Of a DNA stretch of 64,000 nt, positions 1 through 8,146 are shown piece after piece. The position numbers and the translations under genes were made by a program. The notes beneath the pieces are model-generated. The model ran no database searches, had not been told where the DNA came from, and saw nothing but the letters and a program-made list of their open reading frames with translations. Where the stretch lies: assembly GCF_030408555.1 (NCBI RefSeq), contig NZ_CP047048.1:2294001-2358000 (forward strand). The letters are read 5' to 3'. How positions within the stretch are numbered: the stretch's first letter is position 1; each line of letters begins with the position of its first letter. The stretch is from Corynebacterium aurimucosum. GTDB taxonomy: Bacteria > Actinomycetota > Actinomycetes > Mycobacteriales > Mycobacteriaceae.

Positions 1-1317
1 GCGGTCATACTGCTCGGTGATGAAATCACGGGAGCACAGCGCCGGGGAGGCCACGAGCTTCTTCAGCGCCACGGTAAGGTCCTGCTTCTCGACGCCCTTG
101 AACTCCTGCAGCGCATCCTGCCACTCCGGGCGGGCGTAGGGGCGGTCGTAGACCGGGGCCTCGTCCGCGATGGTGCCGGCCGGGGCATCCACAACGACCT
201 CGCCTTGGTGGCGAATGATGAGGTGCTTACCGGTGGTGACCTCACCAATCTCAGCGCAGGTGACATCCCACCGCGCGCAGATCTCCTTGAACTTCTCCAC
301 GTTCTCCGGGGTCACCACAGCACACATGCGCTCCTGGGACTCGGAGGCGAGGATCTCTGCGGCGGTCATGTCCTTGGCACGCAGCGGGACGTTGTCCAGG
401 TTGATCTCCATGCCGCCATCACCGGCGGCGGCCAGCTCGGAGGTGGCGCACGCCAGGCCCGCGCCGCCCAAGTCCTGGATGCCCACGACGATGCCGGACT
501 TGTACAGCTCCAGGCAGCACTCGATGAGGACCTTCTCCGCGAACGGGTCGCCCACCTGAACGGCCGGCAGCTTGCGCTCCGCGCCGTCCTCGAAGGTGTC
601 AGAAGCCAACACGGACACGCCACCGATGCCATCGAGGCCGGTGCGCGAGCCGAAGAGCATGACCTTGTTTCCAGTACCGGAGGCGAAGGCCAATTTCAGG
701 TCCTCCACCTTCAGCGTTCCCACGCACAGCGCGTTAACCAGCGGGTTACCAGCATAAGACTCATCAAAAACGGTTTCGCCGCCAATGTTGGGCAGGCCCA
801 AGCAGTTGCCGTAGTGCGAAATACCGCCAACCACGCCAGGCAAAACGCGCTTGGTGTCGGGGGCATCCGCCGGGCCGAAGCGCAGCTGGTCCATCACGGC
901 AATCGGGCGAGCGCCCATGGCCATGATGTCGCGGACAATGCCGCCCACGCCGGTGGCCGCACCCTGGTGCGGCTCCACGTAGGAGGGGTGGTTGTGGCTT
1001 TCCACGCGGAAGGTCACCGCGTTGCCGTCTCCGATATCCACCACGCCGGCGTTCTCACCGATGCCGGCGAGAATCTTGGAGCCCATCTCCTCAGTCATGG
1101 TCTCACCGAAGTAGCGCAGGTGCGTCTTGGAGGACTTATAAGAACAGTGCTCCGACCACATCACCGAGTACATGGTCAGCTCGGCATCGGTCGGGCGGCG
1201 GCCCAGGATCTCGCGGATGTGCGCGTACTCGTCATCCTTCAGGCCCAACTCGCGGTAGGGCTGCTCCAGCTCAGGCTGCGCGGCTGCTTGCTCGACGGTG
1301 TCGTTGTGTACGGTCAT
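1..1317 (-). CDS. purL: Phosphoribosylformylglycinamidine synthase, large subunit (partial, 3' end outside window)
   Basis: PurL converts FGAR to FGAM in step 4 of purine synthesis, using ATP and ammonia supplied by PurQ. The window holds the first 439 codons of a protein that is normally about 750-800 residues; the reading frame is open to the window edge. Visible family motifs include [13 protein letters not shown] near residue 50, the VESHNHPS nucleotide-binding stretch near residue 105, [16 protein letters not shown], and [10 protein letters not shown]. The start is the ATG at 1317, giving [10 protein letters not shown]. It lies 28 nt downstream of purQ on the same strand, so purS-purQ-purL form an operon. 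This small-PurL/PurQ/PurS arrangement is the usual one in Gram-positive bacteria. Confidence 0.96.
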   Translation of the reverse strand, partial: MTVHNDTVEQAAAQPELEQPYRELGLKDDEYAHIREILGRRPTDAELTMYSVMWSEHCSYKSSKTHLRYFGETMTEEMGSKILAGIGENAGVVDIGDGNAVTFRVESHNHPSYVEPHQGAATGVGGIVRDIMAMGARPIAVMDQLRFGPADAPDTKRVLPGVVGGISHYGNCLGLPNIGGETVFDESYAGNPLVNALCVGTLKVEDLKLAFASGTGNKVMLFGSRTGLDGIGGVSVLASDTFEDGAERKLPAVQVGDPFAEKVLIECCLELYKSGIVVGIQDLGGAGLACATSELAAAGDGGMEINLDNVPLRAKDMTAAEILASESQERMCAVVTPENVEKFKEICARWDVTCAEIGEVTTGKHLIIRHQGEVVVDAPAGTIADEAPVYDRPYARPEWQDALQEFKGVEKQDLTVALKKLVASPALCSRDFITEQYDR

Positions 1318-1345
1318 TGTTTCTCCTTATAACCGTCGGCGCGGG

Positions 1346-2008
1346 TTAAGCGACGACCTTGAGGGCGGACACAAACAAACCCAGACCGTCGGTGGACGGG
1401 CCGGTAAGAAGATCGATGGCGTGCTCTGGGTGCGGCATCAGCCCCACCACGTTGCCGGCCTCATTGGTGATGCCGGCGATGCCGTTGATGGAGCCGTTGA
1501 AGTTATCGGTATAACGGAAGACCACGCGGCCCTCGCCCTCCAAGCGTTCCACGGTCTCCGCATCCGCCTGGAAGCGGCCCTCGCCGTGCTTCGCCGGAAT
1601 CAGGATTCGCTGGCCCTGCTCAAACTCACTGGTCCAGGAGGTCTGCGCGTTCTCCACCTCGAGGTAGGTATCCACACAGTGGAAGTGGAGTCCCTGGTTG
1701 CGAGTCAGGGCGCCAGGCAGCAAGCCAGCCTCCGTCAAAATCTGGAAGCCGTTGCAGATGCCGAGCACCGGCATGCCCTTATTCGCTGCTTCCACCACCG
1801 CGCGCATCACCGGGGCCAGCGCCGAAATAGCGCCGGAGCGCAGGTAGTCACCGTAGGAAAAGCCACCGGGGACAACGACGGCGTCCACTCCTCGCAGGTC
1901 TTCATCCGCATGCCACAGGGACACGACGTCGGCGCCGGCGGTGCGGGCGGCGCGGGCCGCGTCGACGTCGTCAAGCGTGCCGGGGAAGGTAATAACGCCG
2001 ATCTTCAT
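1346..2008 (-). CDS. purQ: Phosphoribosylformylglycinamidine synthase, glutaminase subunit
   Basis: 220-residue class I glutamine amidotransferase that releases ammonia from glutamine for PurL. It begins [14 protein letters not shown]. The nucleophile elbow [10 protein letters not shown] (Cys near residue 87) and the C-terminal MPHPEHA stretch carrying the catalytic His/Glu are both present, and the length is typical. The start codon shares one base with the purS stop (ATGA-type junction at 2008), indicating translational coupling. Nothing appears missing. Confidence 0.97.
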   Translation of the reverse strand: MKIGVITFPGTLDDVDAARAARTAGADVVSLWHADEDLRGVDAVVVPGGFSYGDYLRSGAISALAPVMRAVVEAANKGMPVLGICNGFQILTEAGLLPGALTRNQGLHFHCVDTYLEVENAQTSWTSEFEQGQRILIPAKHGEGRFQADAETVERLEGEGRVVFRYTDNFNGSINGIAGITNEAGNVVGLMPHPEHAIDLLTGPSTDGLGLFVSALKVVA

Positions 2009-2238
2009 TACTGGATGACCTCGTAATCCTCGATCACGGTGTTGGCCAGCAAGGTGGAAGCCACCTTCTCGAGTTCCTCGGCGCTGACCGAATCATCAAC
2101 TTCAATCTCAAAACGCTTGCCCTGGCGCACGTCGCTGACACCAGCAACCCCCAGGCGGCCCAGCGCGCGAACGACGGCCTGGCCTTGCGGGTCCAAAATC
2201 TCGGCCTTGGGCATGACATTGACAACTACACGAGCCAT
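2008..2238 (-). CDS. purS: Phosphoribosylformylglycinamidine synthase subunit PurS
   Basis: 76-residue PurS, the small subunit that bridges PurL and PurQ in the FGAM synthase complex. The sequence begins [19 protein letters not shown] and contains the conserved [13 protein letters not shown] strand. Length is typical (about 80 residues). It is the first gene of the purSQL run; the next gene upstream is divergent, so the promoter should lie within 2239-2467. Confidence 0.95.
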   Translation of the reverse strand: MARVVVNVMPKAEILDPQGQAVVRALGRLGVAGVSDVRQGKRFEIEVDDSVSAEELEKVASTLLANTVIEDYEVIQ

Positions 2239-2298
2239 GAAAATTTTGCCTTACTGTGCGTGAGTATAGGTGCCCCGCCAGTCTATCCCGCCGGCAAG

Positions 2299-2315
2299 AA
2301 AGATTCGGAATCTTT
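2299..2315. promoter_or_regulatory. Perfect 8-1-8 palindrome between purS and nuclease gene
   Basis: AAAGATTC-G-GAATCTTT is a perfect inverted repeat with a 1-nt centre, placed in the divergent 229-bp intergenic region. The size and symmetry suit a dimeric transcription factor site. It does not match corynebacterial GlxR, LexA or RamB consensus sites that I know, so the binding protein is unknown. Confidence 0.45.
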
Positions 2316-2467
2316 GGGGGTAGTGAATTCAAACCAAACGGTTGAAGAATTCTTGGGGAATCCCACCTTAACCCCCAGCTCGCCCTCTGCGCTCCGGTAT
2401 CACGTGCCCCGAAACCCAGGTAGAACGAGATGCGCTGCCCTTTTCTCACCTATCCAAGGAACCTCTC

Positions 2468-5400
2468 ATGCATTTCAAACGCATTGGCTCACTTGCCATC
2501 GCCGCCCTTGTCTCTACCTGCATTGTTGTCCCCCAGGCCAGCGCCTTTGTGGACGGCTCCAACGCCGTCATCTCTGAGGTCTACGGTGGCGGCGGCAACA
2601 AGGGTGCCGCGTTTAACCACGATTTCATCGAGCTTTATAACCCCACCTCGGCTGACCTCGACCTCACTGGCTGGTCCGTGGAGTACCTGTCCGCCTCCGG
2701 CAACTCTGGCGGAAAGCACGAGCTGTCCGGTTCCCTCCCGGCCGCGGGCCACTTCCTCATCCAGGAAGGTGGTGGCGGTACCGGTGAGCCGCTTCCTGCT
2801 CCTGATGCAGAGGGGAACCTGAATCTGTCCGGCTCCAAGGGCTCGGTGAAGCTTTACGACGCCTCCGGGGCCGAGGTAGACCTCGTGGGGTACGGGGAGG
2901 CGTCGCTCAGCGAGGGCTCCCCTGCCCAGGCCTTGAACAACTCCACCTCTGCGCAACGCGACGCCGAGGGCACCGACACCGACGACAACGTTGCTGACTT
3001 CAGCGCTACAGCGCCGACGCCGAAGTCTGCTGGCGGTGGCGCCACCGCGCCGGAGGACCCCACACCGGCCGAGCCGGGCGCATCCGTCACCATCCCGGAA
3101 ATCCAGGGCACCGGCGCGGAGTCCCCGCTCAACGGCCAGAACGTCACCACCCAAGGCGTGGTGACCGCGGTGTGGAAAGGTGAAAAGTCCCTCAACGGCT
3201 TCACCATCCAGACCCCGGGCACGGGCCAGACCGCACCGAAGAAAGCCTCGGAGGCCATCTTCGTCTACACCGGTGGCACCGGCTTCTACCCGGAGATTGG
3301 AGAATCCGTCGAGGTCACCGGCACCGTTGATGAGTACTACGGGCAGACCCAAATCGCCCTTGCCCAAGGCTCCGTCCTCGACACCGCACTCGATCTCGTC
3401 ACCCCGCTCGCCATCGATGCCCTACCCGAGGGAGATGAGGAGCGAGAGAAGCTCGAGTCCATGCTTCTCAAGCCTGGCGTGCACACCGTGACCGATAACT
3501 ATGGTCTCAACCGCTACGGCGAGCTCGGTCTAGCACCGGGCACCGAGGCGCTGCGCCAGCCCACCGATATTGTCTCCCCTGGCACCCAGGAGCAAAAGGA
3601 CATGGAGGCTGCTAACGCGGCGAAGTACGTCATCTTGGATGACGGCTCCACCCGTGACTTCACCCGCGATGGCGCGTCGACGAAGCTGCCGTACATCATG
3701 CACAACGGCTCGGAGGTCAAAACCATCCGCACCACCAACCAGGTGGAGTTTGCCGACTCTGGCGTCATCCTGGGTTACGGCCACGAGCAGTGGCGCTTCC
3801 AGCCCACCACGATGATTACGGGTGACTCCGCTACCGCAGATCTGCCAATTACGTGGGACCCGGCCCGTCCGGAGGCCCCGCAGGTGGCTGGCGATTACAC
3901 CGTGGCGGCGTTTAACGTGCTCAACTTCTTCATCAACCTGGGCGAAGACAACGGCGCGAAATCCTACAATGACCGCTTTGGCAACGGCGTGGGTTCTGAC
4001 AGCCCCACCTTCCGCGGCGCGTGGTCCGAGTCCGCGTTCAACGACCAGAAGGGCAAGATCCTCACCGCGCTGGAGGGACTCGACGCCGATGTTATCGGCC
4101 TGTCGGAGATTGAGAACGCCGCCAACACCGTGGGCGGTTCCTACGACGATGCTGTGAAGTACCTCGTGGGTGAGCTCAACTCCCGTGCGGGGTCTGAAAA
4201 GTGGGATTACGTCAAGGCCCCGGCGAACGCGTCAGCCGATACAGACGTCATCCGCACCGCGATCATCTACAAGAAGGACCGCGTCCAGCCAGTAGGTGAG
4301 GCCACCTTGCTGGAGGACGAGCGTTTCAAGGGTACCGCCCGCACCCCGCTCGCTGCGGAGTTCAAGCCGGTTGCTGATAAGTGCGCTCCTGAGGGCCCCG
4401 ATTCCTTCGTGGTGGTAACCAACCATTTCAAGTCCAAGGGCTCCGTGGCCAACGGTGACAAGGACACCGGCGATGGTCAGGGCAACAACCCGAACGTGCG
4501 CAATGCCCACGCCCAGGCAGTCCTGGATGGTTTGTCCAAGCAGCCGAAGTGGCAGAAGAAGGCCACCTTCGTCATGGGTGACTTAAACGCTTACTCCAAG
4601 GAAGACGCCATCTCCGTCTTCCGCAACGCTGGCTACACCATCCCGGTTGAGGAGCTCAACGCCCAAGAGGACTGGCAGGACGTGGCCTCCTACCAGTTCT
4701 CCGGCCGCCTCGGCTCCCTGGACCACATCCTGGCCAACGAGCACGTCGACGCCCAGGCCGCGCAGACGTGGAACATCAACTCCGACGAGCCGATTGCCAT
4801 GGAGTACTCCCGCCGCAACTACACCGGCGGCGATGTCTTTGAGGCCAATAACCCGTACCGTTCCTCCGACCACGACCCGGTCAAGGTGGGCTTCAACCTT
4901 GCGACGGTGAAGCGCTCTGCGGACGAGCTCGAGGGCTGCGGCTCTGCTGAGAATCCGGATCCAGCTCAAGACCAGGATCAGGCTGATGAGTCTCGCAGCA
5001 TCAAGTCTGTCACCGTCAACGACGAGGGCCACCTCATCATCACCTACACCGACGGCACCACCGAAGACGCCGGCAATGTTGTCGGTGCCGATGGCAAGGA
5101 TGGTACCGACGGCGAAGACGGCGCTGACGGCAAGCCAGGCAAAGACGGCCGTGGTATTGAGTCCGTGACCACCAACGACAGGGGCAAGGTCATCGTCGCC
5201 TACACCGACGGCACAACCGATAATCTCGGTCTCCTTGTCGGACCGAAGGGCGACCAGGGCTCACCGGGTAGCGACGGCAAAGACGGTAAGGACGGCGCCG
5301 ATGGTCAAGACGGCAAGGATGGCCGTGGCATCGAGTCCGTGACCACTGACGCTGCGGGCAACCTCGTTGTGAAGTACACCGATGGCACTTCCGAAACCAT

Positions 5401-5686
5401 CAAGGTAGACAGCAAGCCCGCCAGCCAAACCGGTTCTTCTACTGGCGAGCGCTGCCTGCCGACTGCCCTCGGTCTCGCCATCCCCGCAGCCCTTGCCATC
5501 CCGCTGGCCTTCCTTGGGTTTGCCAATACACAGTTCAACATCCCGGGCTTCGAGCCGGTCCGGAAGCAGATTGAGTCGATGGCCCGCAACATCCCGCGCG
5601 AAGCTCAGTACGCTGCCGGTGGTCTCGGCCTGCTGGCTGCGCTTGGCATCATCGGCGCGGCCTGCGTCCCGACCGGGTCTAAATAA
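2468..5686 (+). CDS. nucH: Secreted ExeM/NucH-type extracellular nuclease with collagen-like stalk
   Basis: 1072-residue extracellular DNA/RNA-degrading enzyme. A signal peptide occupies about residues 1-27 (cleavage near ASAF). A lamin-tail domain follows (about 30-150; NAVISEVYGGGG, DFIELYNPT), then an OB-like domain (about 215-310; QNVTTQGVVTAVWKG). The endonuclease/exonuclease/phosphatase domain spans about 480-805 with LSEIEN, GDLNAYS, LDHILA and SSDHDPV supplying the metal and catalytic residues. The C-terminus has three related beta units (SVTxNDxGxxxxxYTDGT) separated by two Gly-X-Y blocks (about 877-897 and 925-951), then two hydrophobic segments (about 997-1020 and 1046-1068). No LPXTG is present. 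In C. glutamicum nucH is induced by phosphate starvation; this copy lies near phoS-phoR, so a phosphate-scavenging role is inferred. The symbol is assigned by family and context. Confidence 0.85.
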   Translation: MHFKRIGSLAIAALVSTCIVVPQASAFVDGSNAVISEVYGGGGNKGAAFNHDFIELYNPTSADLDLTGWSVEYLSASGNSGGKHELSGSLPAAGHFLIQEGGGGTGEPLPAPDAEGNLNLSGSKGSVKLYDASGAEVDLVGYGEASLSEGSPAQALNNSTSAQRDAEGTDTDDNVADFSATAPTPKSAGGGATAPEDPTPAEPGASVTIPEIQGTGAESPLNGQNVTTQGVVTAVWKGEKSLNGFTIQTPGTGQTAPKKASEAIFVYTGGTGFYPEIGESVEVTGTVDEYYGQTQIALAQGSVLDTALDLVTPLAIDALPEGDEEREKLESMLLKPGVHTVTDNYGLNRYGELGLAPGTEALRQPTDIVSPGTQEQKDMEAANAAKYVILDDGSTRDFTRDGASTKLPYIMHNGSEVKTIRTTNQVEFADSGVILGYGHEQWRFQPTTMITGDSATADLPITWDPARPEAPQVAGDYTVAAFNVLNFFINLGEDNGAKSYNDRFGNGVGSDSPTFRGAWSESAFNDQKGKILTALEGLDADVIGLSEIENAANTVGGSYDDAVKYLVGELNSRAGSEKWDYVKAPANASADTDVIRTAIIYKKDRVQPVGEATLLEDERFKGTARTPLAAEFKPVADKCAPEGPDSFVVVTNHFKSKGSVANGDKDTGDGQGNNPNVRNAHAQAVLDGLSKQPKWQKKATFVMGDLNAYSKEDAISVFRNAGYTIPVEELNAQEDWQDVASYQFSGRLGSLDHILANEHVDAQAAQTWNINSDEPIAMEYSRRNYTGGDVFEANNPYRSSDHDPVKVGFNLATVKRSADELEGCGSAENPDPAQDQDQADESRSIKSVTVNDEGHLIITYTDGTTEDAGNVVGADGKDGTDGEDGADGKPGKDGRGIESVTTNDRGKVIVAYTDGTTDNLGLLVGPKGDQGSPGSDGKDGKDGADGQDGKDGRGIESVTTDAAGNLVVKYTDGTSETIKVDSKPASQTGSSTGERCLPTALGLAIPAALAIPLAFLGFANTQFNIPGFEPVRKQIESMARNIPREAQYAAGGLGLLAALGIIGAACVPTGSK

Positions 5687-5720
5687 AGCACTCTGCTGAG
5701 CGTATTTATTCAGTCTCGTT

Positions 5721-5746
5721 AAGCCCCTCATCTGAGGGGCTTTTCT
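5721..5746 (+). terminator. Rho-independent terminator after nuclease gene
   Basis: AAGCCCCTCA-TC-TGAGGGGCTT forms a 10-bp perfect stem with a tiny loop, followed by TTTTCT. It lies 35 nt after the nuclease stop codon. Confidence 0.85.
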
Positions 5747-5823
5747 CCTACCAGCCCGATTACCCCTCTAACCAGGAATTTTCTTCCTCCGGTTGCGGGG
5801 TTGCTAGTGCTGTTTTAGTCTCT

Positions 5824-6927
5824 GTGCTCATGGGGGATATCGAAACCTACCTCCGCCTACGCAACTCGGGGATTGCACTGGTGGAGCATGCACCTGGCAC
5901 ACCCGAAGAGCTCCGCGCGCTCGGCGCGGATGCCGCCGATGCCACCGAGCTTTCACAGCTGCACCAGGTTTACTTCGGTCCCACCCGCTTTACCGGTAAA
6001 CAAAAGAAAGCCCGTGCTGCAGCCCTTCAACAACGCCACAGCCTTGGCACCCTCACACTGATTGAAACCTACACCTCCAAGGTGAAAAAGACCCTGGATG
6101 CCTGGAACTTAAGAATCAAACTCGCTGCCACACCCGCACACCGCATCCCACATGTTGCCGCCGCACGGCTTAAAGAACTCCGTGCTAAAAGAACCGCCAA
6201 ACCAGGCGTACGCATCACCTACCGGGAACAAGGCCCCAACACACTCTCCATTACCGACGATGCCACCACGATTGCCAACATGCGCGCCGTCTTAGAATCC
6301 ACCAACACCACCGACCTCCTTCAAGCCGCCAATGACATCTTCTTCAAAGAAAGCACTGGATCCACACCCGCGGTGCGCACCCAAGTCATCATCACCCTGA
6401 ATGAGCTCGACCAAATCATTAACGGCGAGGGTGATGAAATCCAGCTCAACCTGACTAACGGCGCGCGCATGACAGGCGCAGAGTTTCTCACCCACAAGTT
6501 TGCCGAAATAGGCTACGCCACCATCGTCCACCCTCTTGACGGCCCCATCAACACCTGGCGCCTAGAACGTGGAGCAAACCTCAACCAACGCCTTAGCCTG
6601 CACGCGGAATTCCACACCTGCTCAAGACCAGGCTGCAACAAACCAGCCGATTACTGCCAAGTCCACCACCTCATCCCCTGGCAAGCAGGTGGCTTTACCA
6701 ACATTAAAAACCTGACCTTCCTGTGCGCCTACCACAACGGCATTAACGACGATGACCCACACAGGCCTACCGGACGCGGCTACATGTACCGACTCAACAC
6801 CGGAGTGTCCTTCATCCCACCCTGGGGTGCACCGATAACCGCAATGCCGGAATACCAAGAAGCACTCGCCAGACTCAACACCGAGAAAGCAGGACAGCCA
6901 CCAGAGGAACCACCCGACAGCAGCTAA
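5824..6927 (+). CDS. HNH endonuclease domain protein of the DUF222 (13E12 repeat) type
   Basis: 367 residues. The N-terminal two thirds look like the DUF222 region common in actinobacteria; the C-terminus carries an HNH nuclease motif with paired cysteines: CSRPGCNKPADYCQVHHLIPW (about residues 265-285) and CAYHNG about 30 residues later. These genes occur in several copies in corynebacterial and mycobacterial genomes and are thought to be mobile or domesticated. Two starts are possible, GTG 5824 or ATG 5830. The A/C-rich codon use (many aac, acc and cca) differs from the neighbours, consistent with transfer. It is followed by a non-coding tail with spaced repeats (6999-7258). The biological target is unknown. 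Confidence 0.8.
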   Translation: MLMGDIETYLRLRNSGIALVEHAPGTPEELRALGADAADATELSQLHQVYFGPTRFTGKQKKARAAALQQRHSLGTLTLIETYTSKVKKTLDAWNLRIKLAATPAHRIPHVAAARLKELRAKRTAKPGVRITYREQGPNTLSITDDATTIANMRAVLESTNTTDLLQAANDIFFKESTGSTPAVRTQVIITLNELDQIINGEGDEIQLNLTNGARMTGAEFLTHKFAEIGYATIVHPLDGPINTWRLERGANLNQRLSLHAEFHTCSRPGCNKPADYCQVHHLIPWQAGGFTNIKNLTFLCAYHNGINDDDPHRPTGRGYMYRLNTGVSFIPPWGAPITAMPEYQEALARLNTEKAGQPPEEPPDSS

Positions 6928-7000
6928 CACCCCCAAGCAACCACACACAACAACGACTGAAAGGAAACGGCTTACCACCAGCACCAACACCGCTACCCGC

Positions 7001-7040
7001 CAACCGAGGGAAGGTTCGCGGGCACACCGGCGATCCTTCA
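7001..7040. repeat. Spaced repeat unit A (110-bp periodicity)
   Basis: Unit begins CAACCGAGGGAAGGTT and contains GGCACACCGG. Compared by eye it matches unit C at 7221 in 30 of 40 positions and unit B at 7111 in 24 of 40, without gaps. Confidence 0.55.
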
Positions 7041-7110
7041 GACAACACCACCCACAAACCACAACAAGGCACGCAGGAAAACCTGCGAGCCTTATGCCAG
7101 CGCCACCCAT

Positions 7111-7150
7111 CATCCAAAGCCAGACTGACGGGCAATCCGGCGACCCCAAG
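7111..7150. repeat. Spaced repeat unit B (diverged)
   Basis: In register exactly 110 bp after unit A. The core GGCAATCCGG aligns with GGCACACCGG (A) and GGCACTCCGT (C); the flanks are weaker, so on its own this copy is uncertain. Confidence 0.4.
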
Positions 7151-7220
7151 TCCGGCTTCACGTGCTGCCGGAAGCAGCAAGAGCAACGGGATCCTTAAGC
7201 CCTTAAAGAGCGAAACCTGC

Positions 7221-7260
7221 CAACCGGATGAAGGTTTACGGGCACTCCGTCGTTCCTGGA
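7221..7260. repeat. Spaced repeat unit C
   Basis: CAACCGGATGAAGGTTTACG followed by GGCACTCCGT, 220 bp after unit A in the same orientation, with 30/40 identity to it. Confidence 0.55.
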
Positions 7261-7345
7261 AGACGCGTCTCCCTTTCTATACAGGCCAACGGACACCGGG
7301 ATATGCGGATGGTTTAACGTGTCGTGAGCATTCGAGTGGGCACGG

Positions 7346-8029
7346 CTAGCGCGGTGCGAAGGCCGTATAGTCAGCGGGACTGGCGCCTGCTCCAACGGCG
7401 CGCTCGGCGGCCTTAAGGAAATCGGACACTACCTTGCGGTCATCGAGGTTACGGCCGGAAATCGATAGGCGCACGGTGTTGCCGCGCTGCGCGGAGCGCT
7501 CGGCAGCGCGGATGATGTTGCGGCGCCACCACTTGGCCGAACCGAAACCCTCACCAAAGGACAAGTTGCGGGCTTGGTGGAGCTCGCCGGTGCGCAGGTC
7601 ATGGATGCCGCGGGTGGATGCAGCAAAGTCAAAATCAAACTCAGGAAGAACTTCTAGAGTTCCCTCCGACATACGCCAGCGCGGCGGCGCAAAGATAGTG
7701 GGCTCAAAGCCGATTCTGGCCATCTGCCGCGTCGCCCCCTTGAGGCGCAGACGCGCCTCGTGTGCATCCAGGTTTGCGAATTCCGCACGGCGGCCCTGAA
7801 CTGCTTGGTCGAAGCCGTTGAGAATGAGCACTCGGCCCGATTCGGCCTGCTCACGCAACCACGACTGTGTCGCCGAATCCTTAGCCAGGTGCCAATTGCC
7901 ATCGATGTGTGGCGCTACAAGCAAGGACACCGGGATATCCGCTTTATCGAACTGCTCCAGCAGGTCAGCGGCCTGCCTTCGGGTGTCGTCGAAGATACTG
8001 GAAATCGAAACCAAAAGGTGGCCATGCAT
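7346..8029 (-). CDS. DUF2334-like polysaccharide-deacetylase-fold protein
   Basis: 227 residues from ATG 8029 (MHGHLLVSISSIFDD). The opening strand ending in Asp-Asp, the segment PVSLLVAPH and the later IFAPPRWRMS resemble DUF2334 / NodB-fold carbohydrate esterases, where the early Asp and His residues bind metal. No signal peptide or membrane segment is seen. The start is supported by an extended -10 (TGCGATAAT) ending 7 nt before the ATG, implying a leaderless mRNA; there is no Shine-Dalgarno sequence. A longer in-frame reading to 8137 exists but lacks support. Substrate unknown. Confidence 0.65.
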   Translation of the reverse strand: MHGHLLVSISSIFDDTRRQAADLLEQFDKADIPVSLLVAPHIDGNWHLAKDSATQSWLREQAESGRVLILNGFDQAVQGRRAEFANLDAHEARLRLKGATRQMARIGFEPTIFAPPRWRMSEGTLEVLPEFDFDFAASTRGIHDLRTGELHQARNLSFGEGFGSAKWWRRNIIRAAERSAQRGNTVRLSISGRNLDDRKVVSDFLKAAERAVGAGASPADYTAFAPR

Positions 8030-8036
8030 AAGGAAA

Positions 8037-8045
8037 ATTATCGCA
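8037..8045 (-). promoter_or_regulatory. Extended -10 of a leaderless promoter (DUF2334 gene)
   Basis: On the minus strand TGC-GATAAT, with the hexamer ending 7 nt before the ATG at 8029. No clear -35 is visible, as is common for extended -10 promoters. Confidence 0.5.
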
Positions 8046-8146
8046 CAGCCACCGTCCCGGCGCGCGCCGAGGGGAAGCCTCACTCCCCCACATGGGCGGC
8101 CTAGGACGCTGTGCGGCTCATTAGCCACACAGCTCAAGCGGGGAGC

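Larger units (their letters stand above)
6928..7345. other. Non-coding tail of the HNH gene with decayed spaced repeats
   Basis: 418 bp without a credible gene on either strand. It carries three related 40-nt units placed 110 bp apart (listed separately). No terminator hairpin, tRNA or transposase fragment was recognised. Possibly the residue of a repeated element or of duplicated DUF222 gene tails. Confidence 0.5.

Noticed and set aside
205..1332. 375-residue open frame on the plus strand opposite purL
   Set aside because: Antisense shadow of purL, with low-complexity His/Ala/Gly composition.
5458..5686. LPXTG cell-wall anchor at the nuclease C-terminus
   Set aside because: CLPTAL is present but lacks the T-G of a sortase motif and lies before a hydrophobic segment and further residues.
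6622..7161. 179-residue minus-strand frame after the HNH gene
   Set aside because: Cys/Gly/Val-rich shadow overlapping the HNH gene in antisense; no start signal.
7001..7260. Regularly spaced repeats considered as a CRISPR array
   Set aside because: Units are too diverged, spacing is 110 bp, and no cas gene is nearby.
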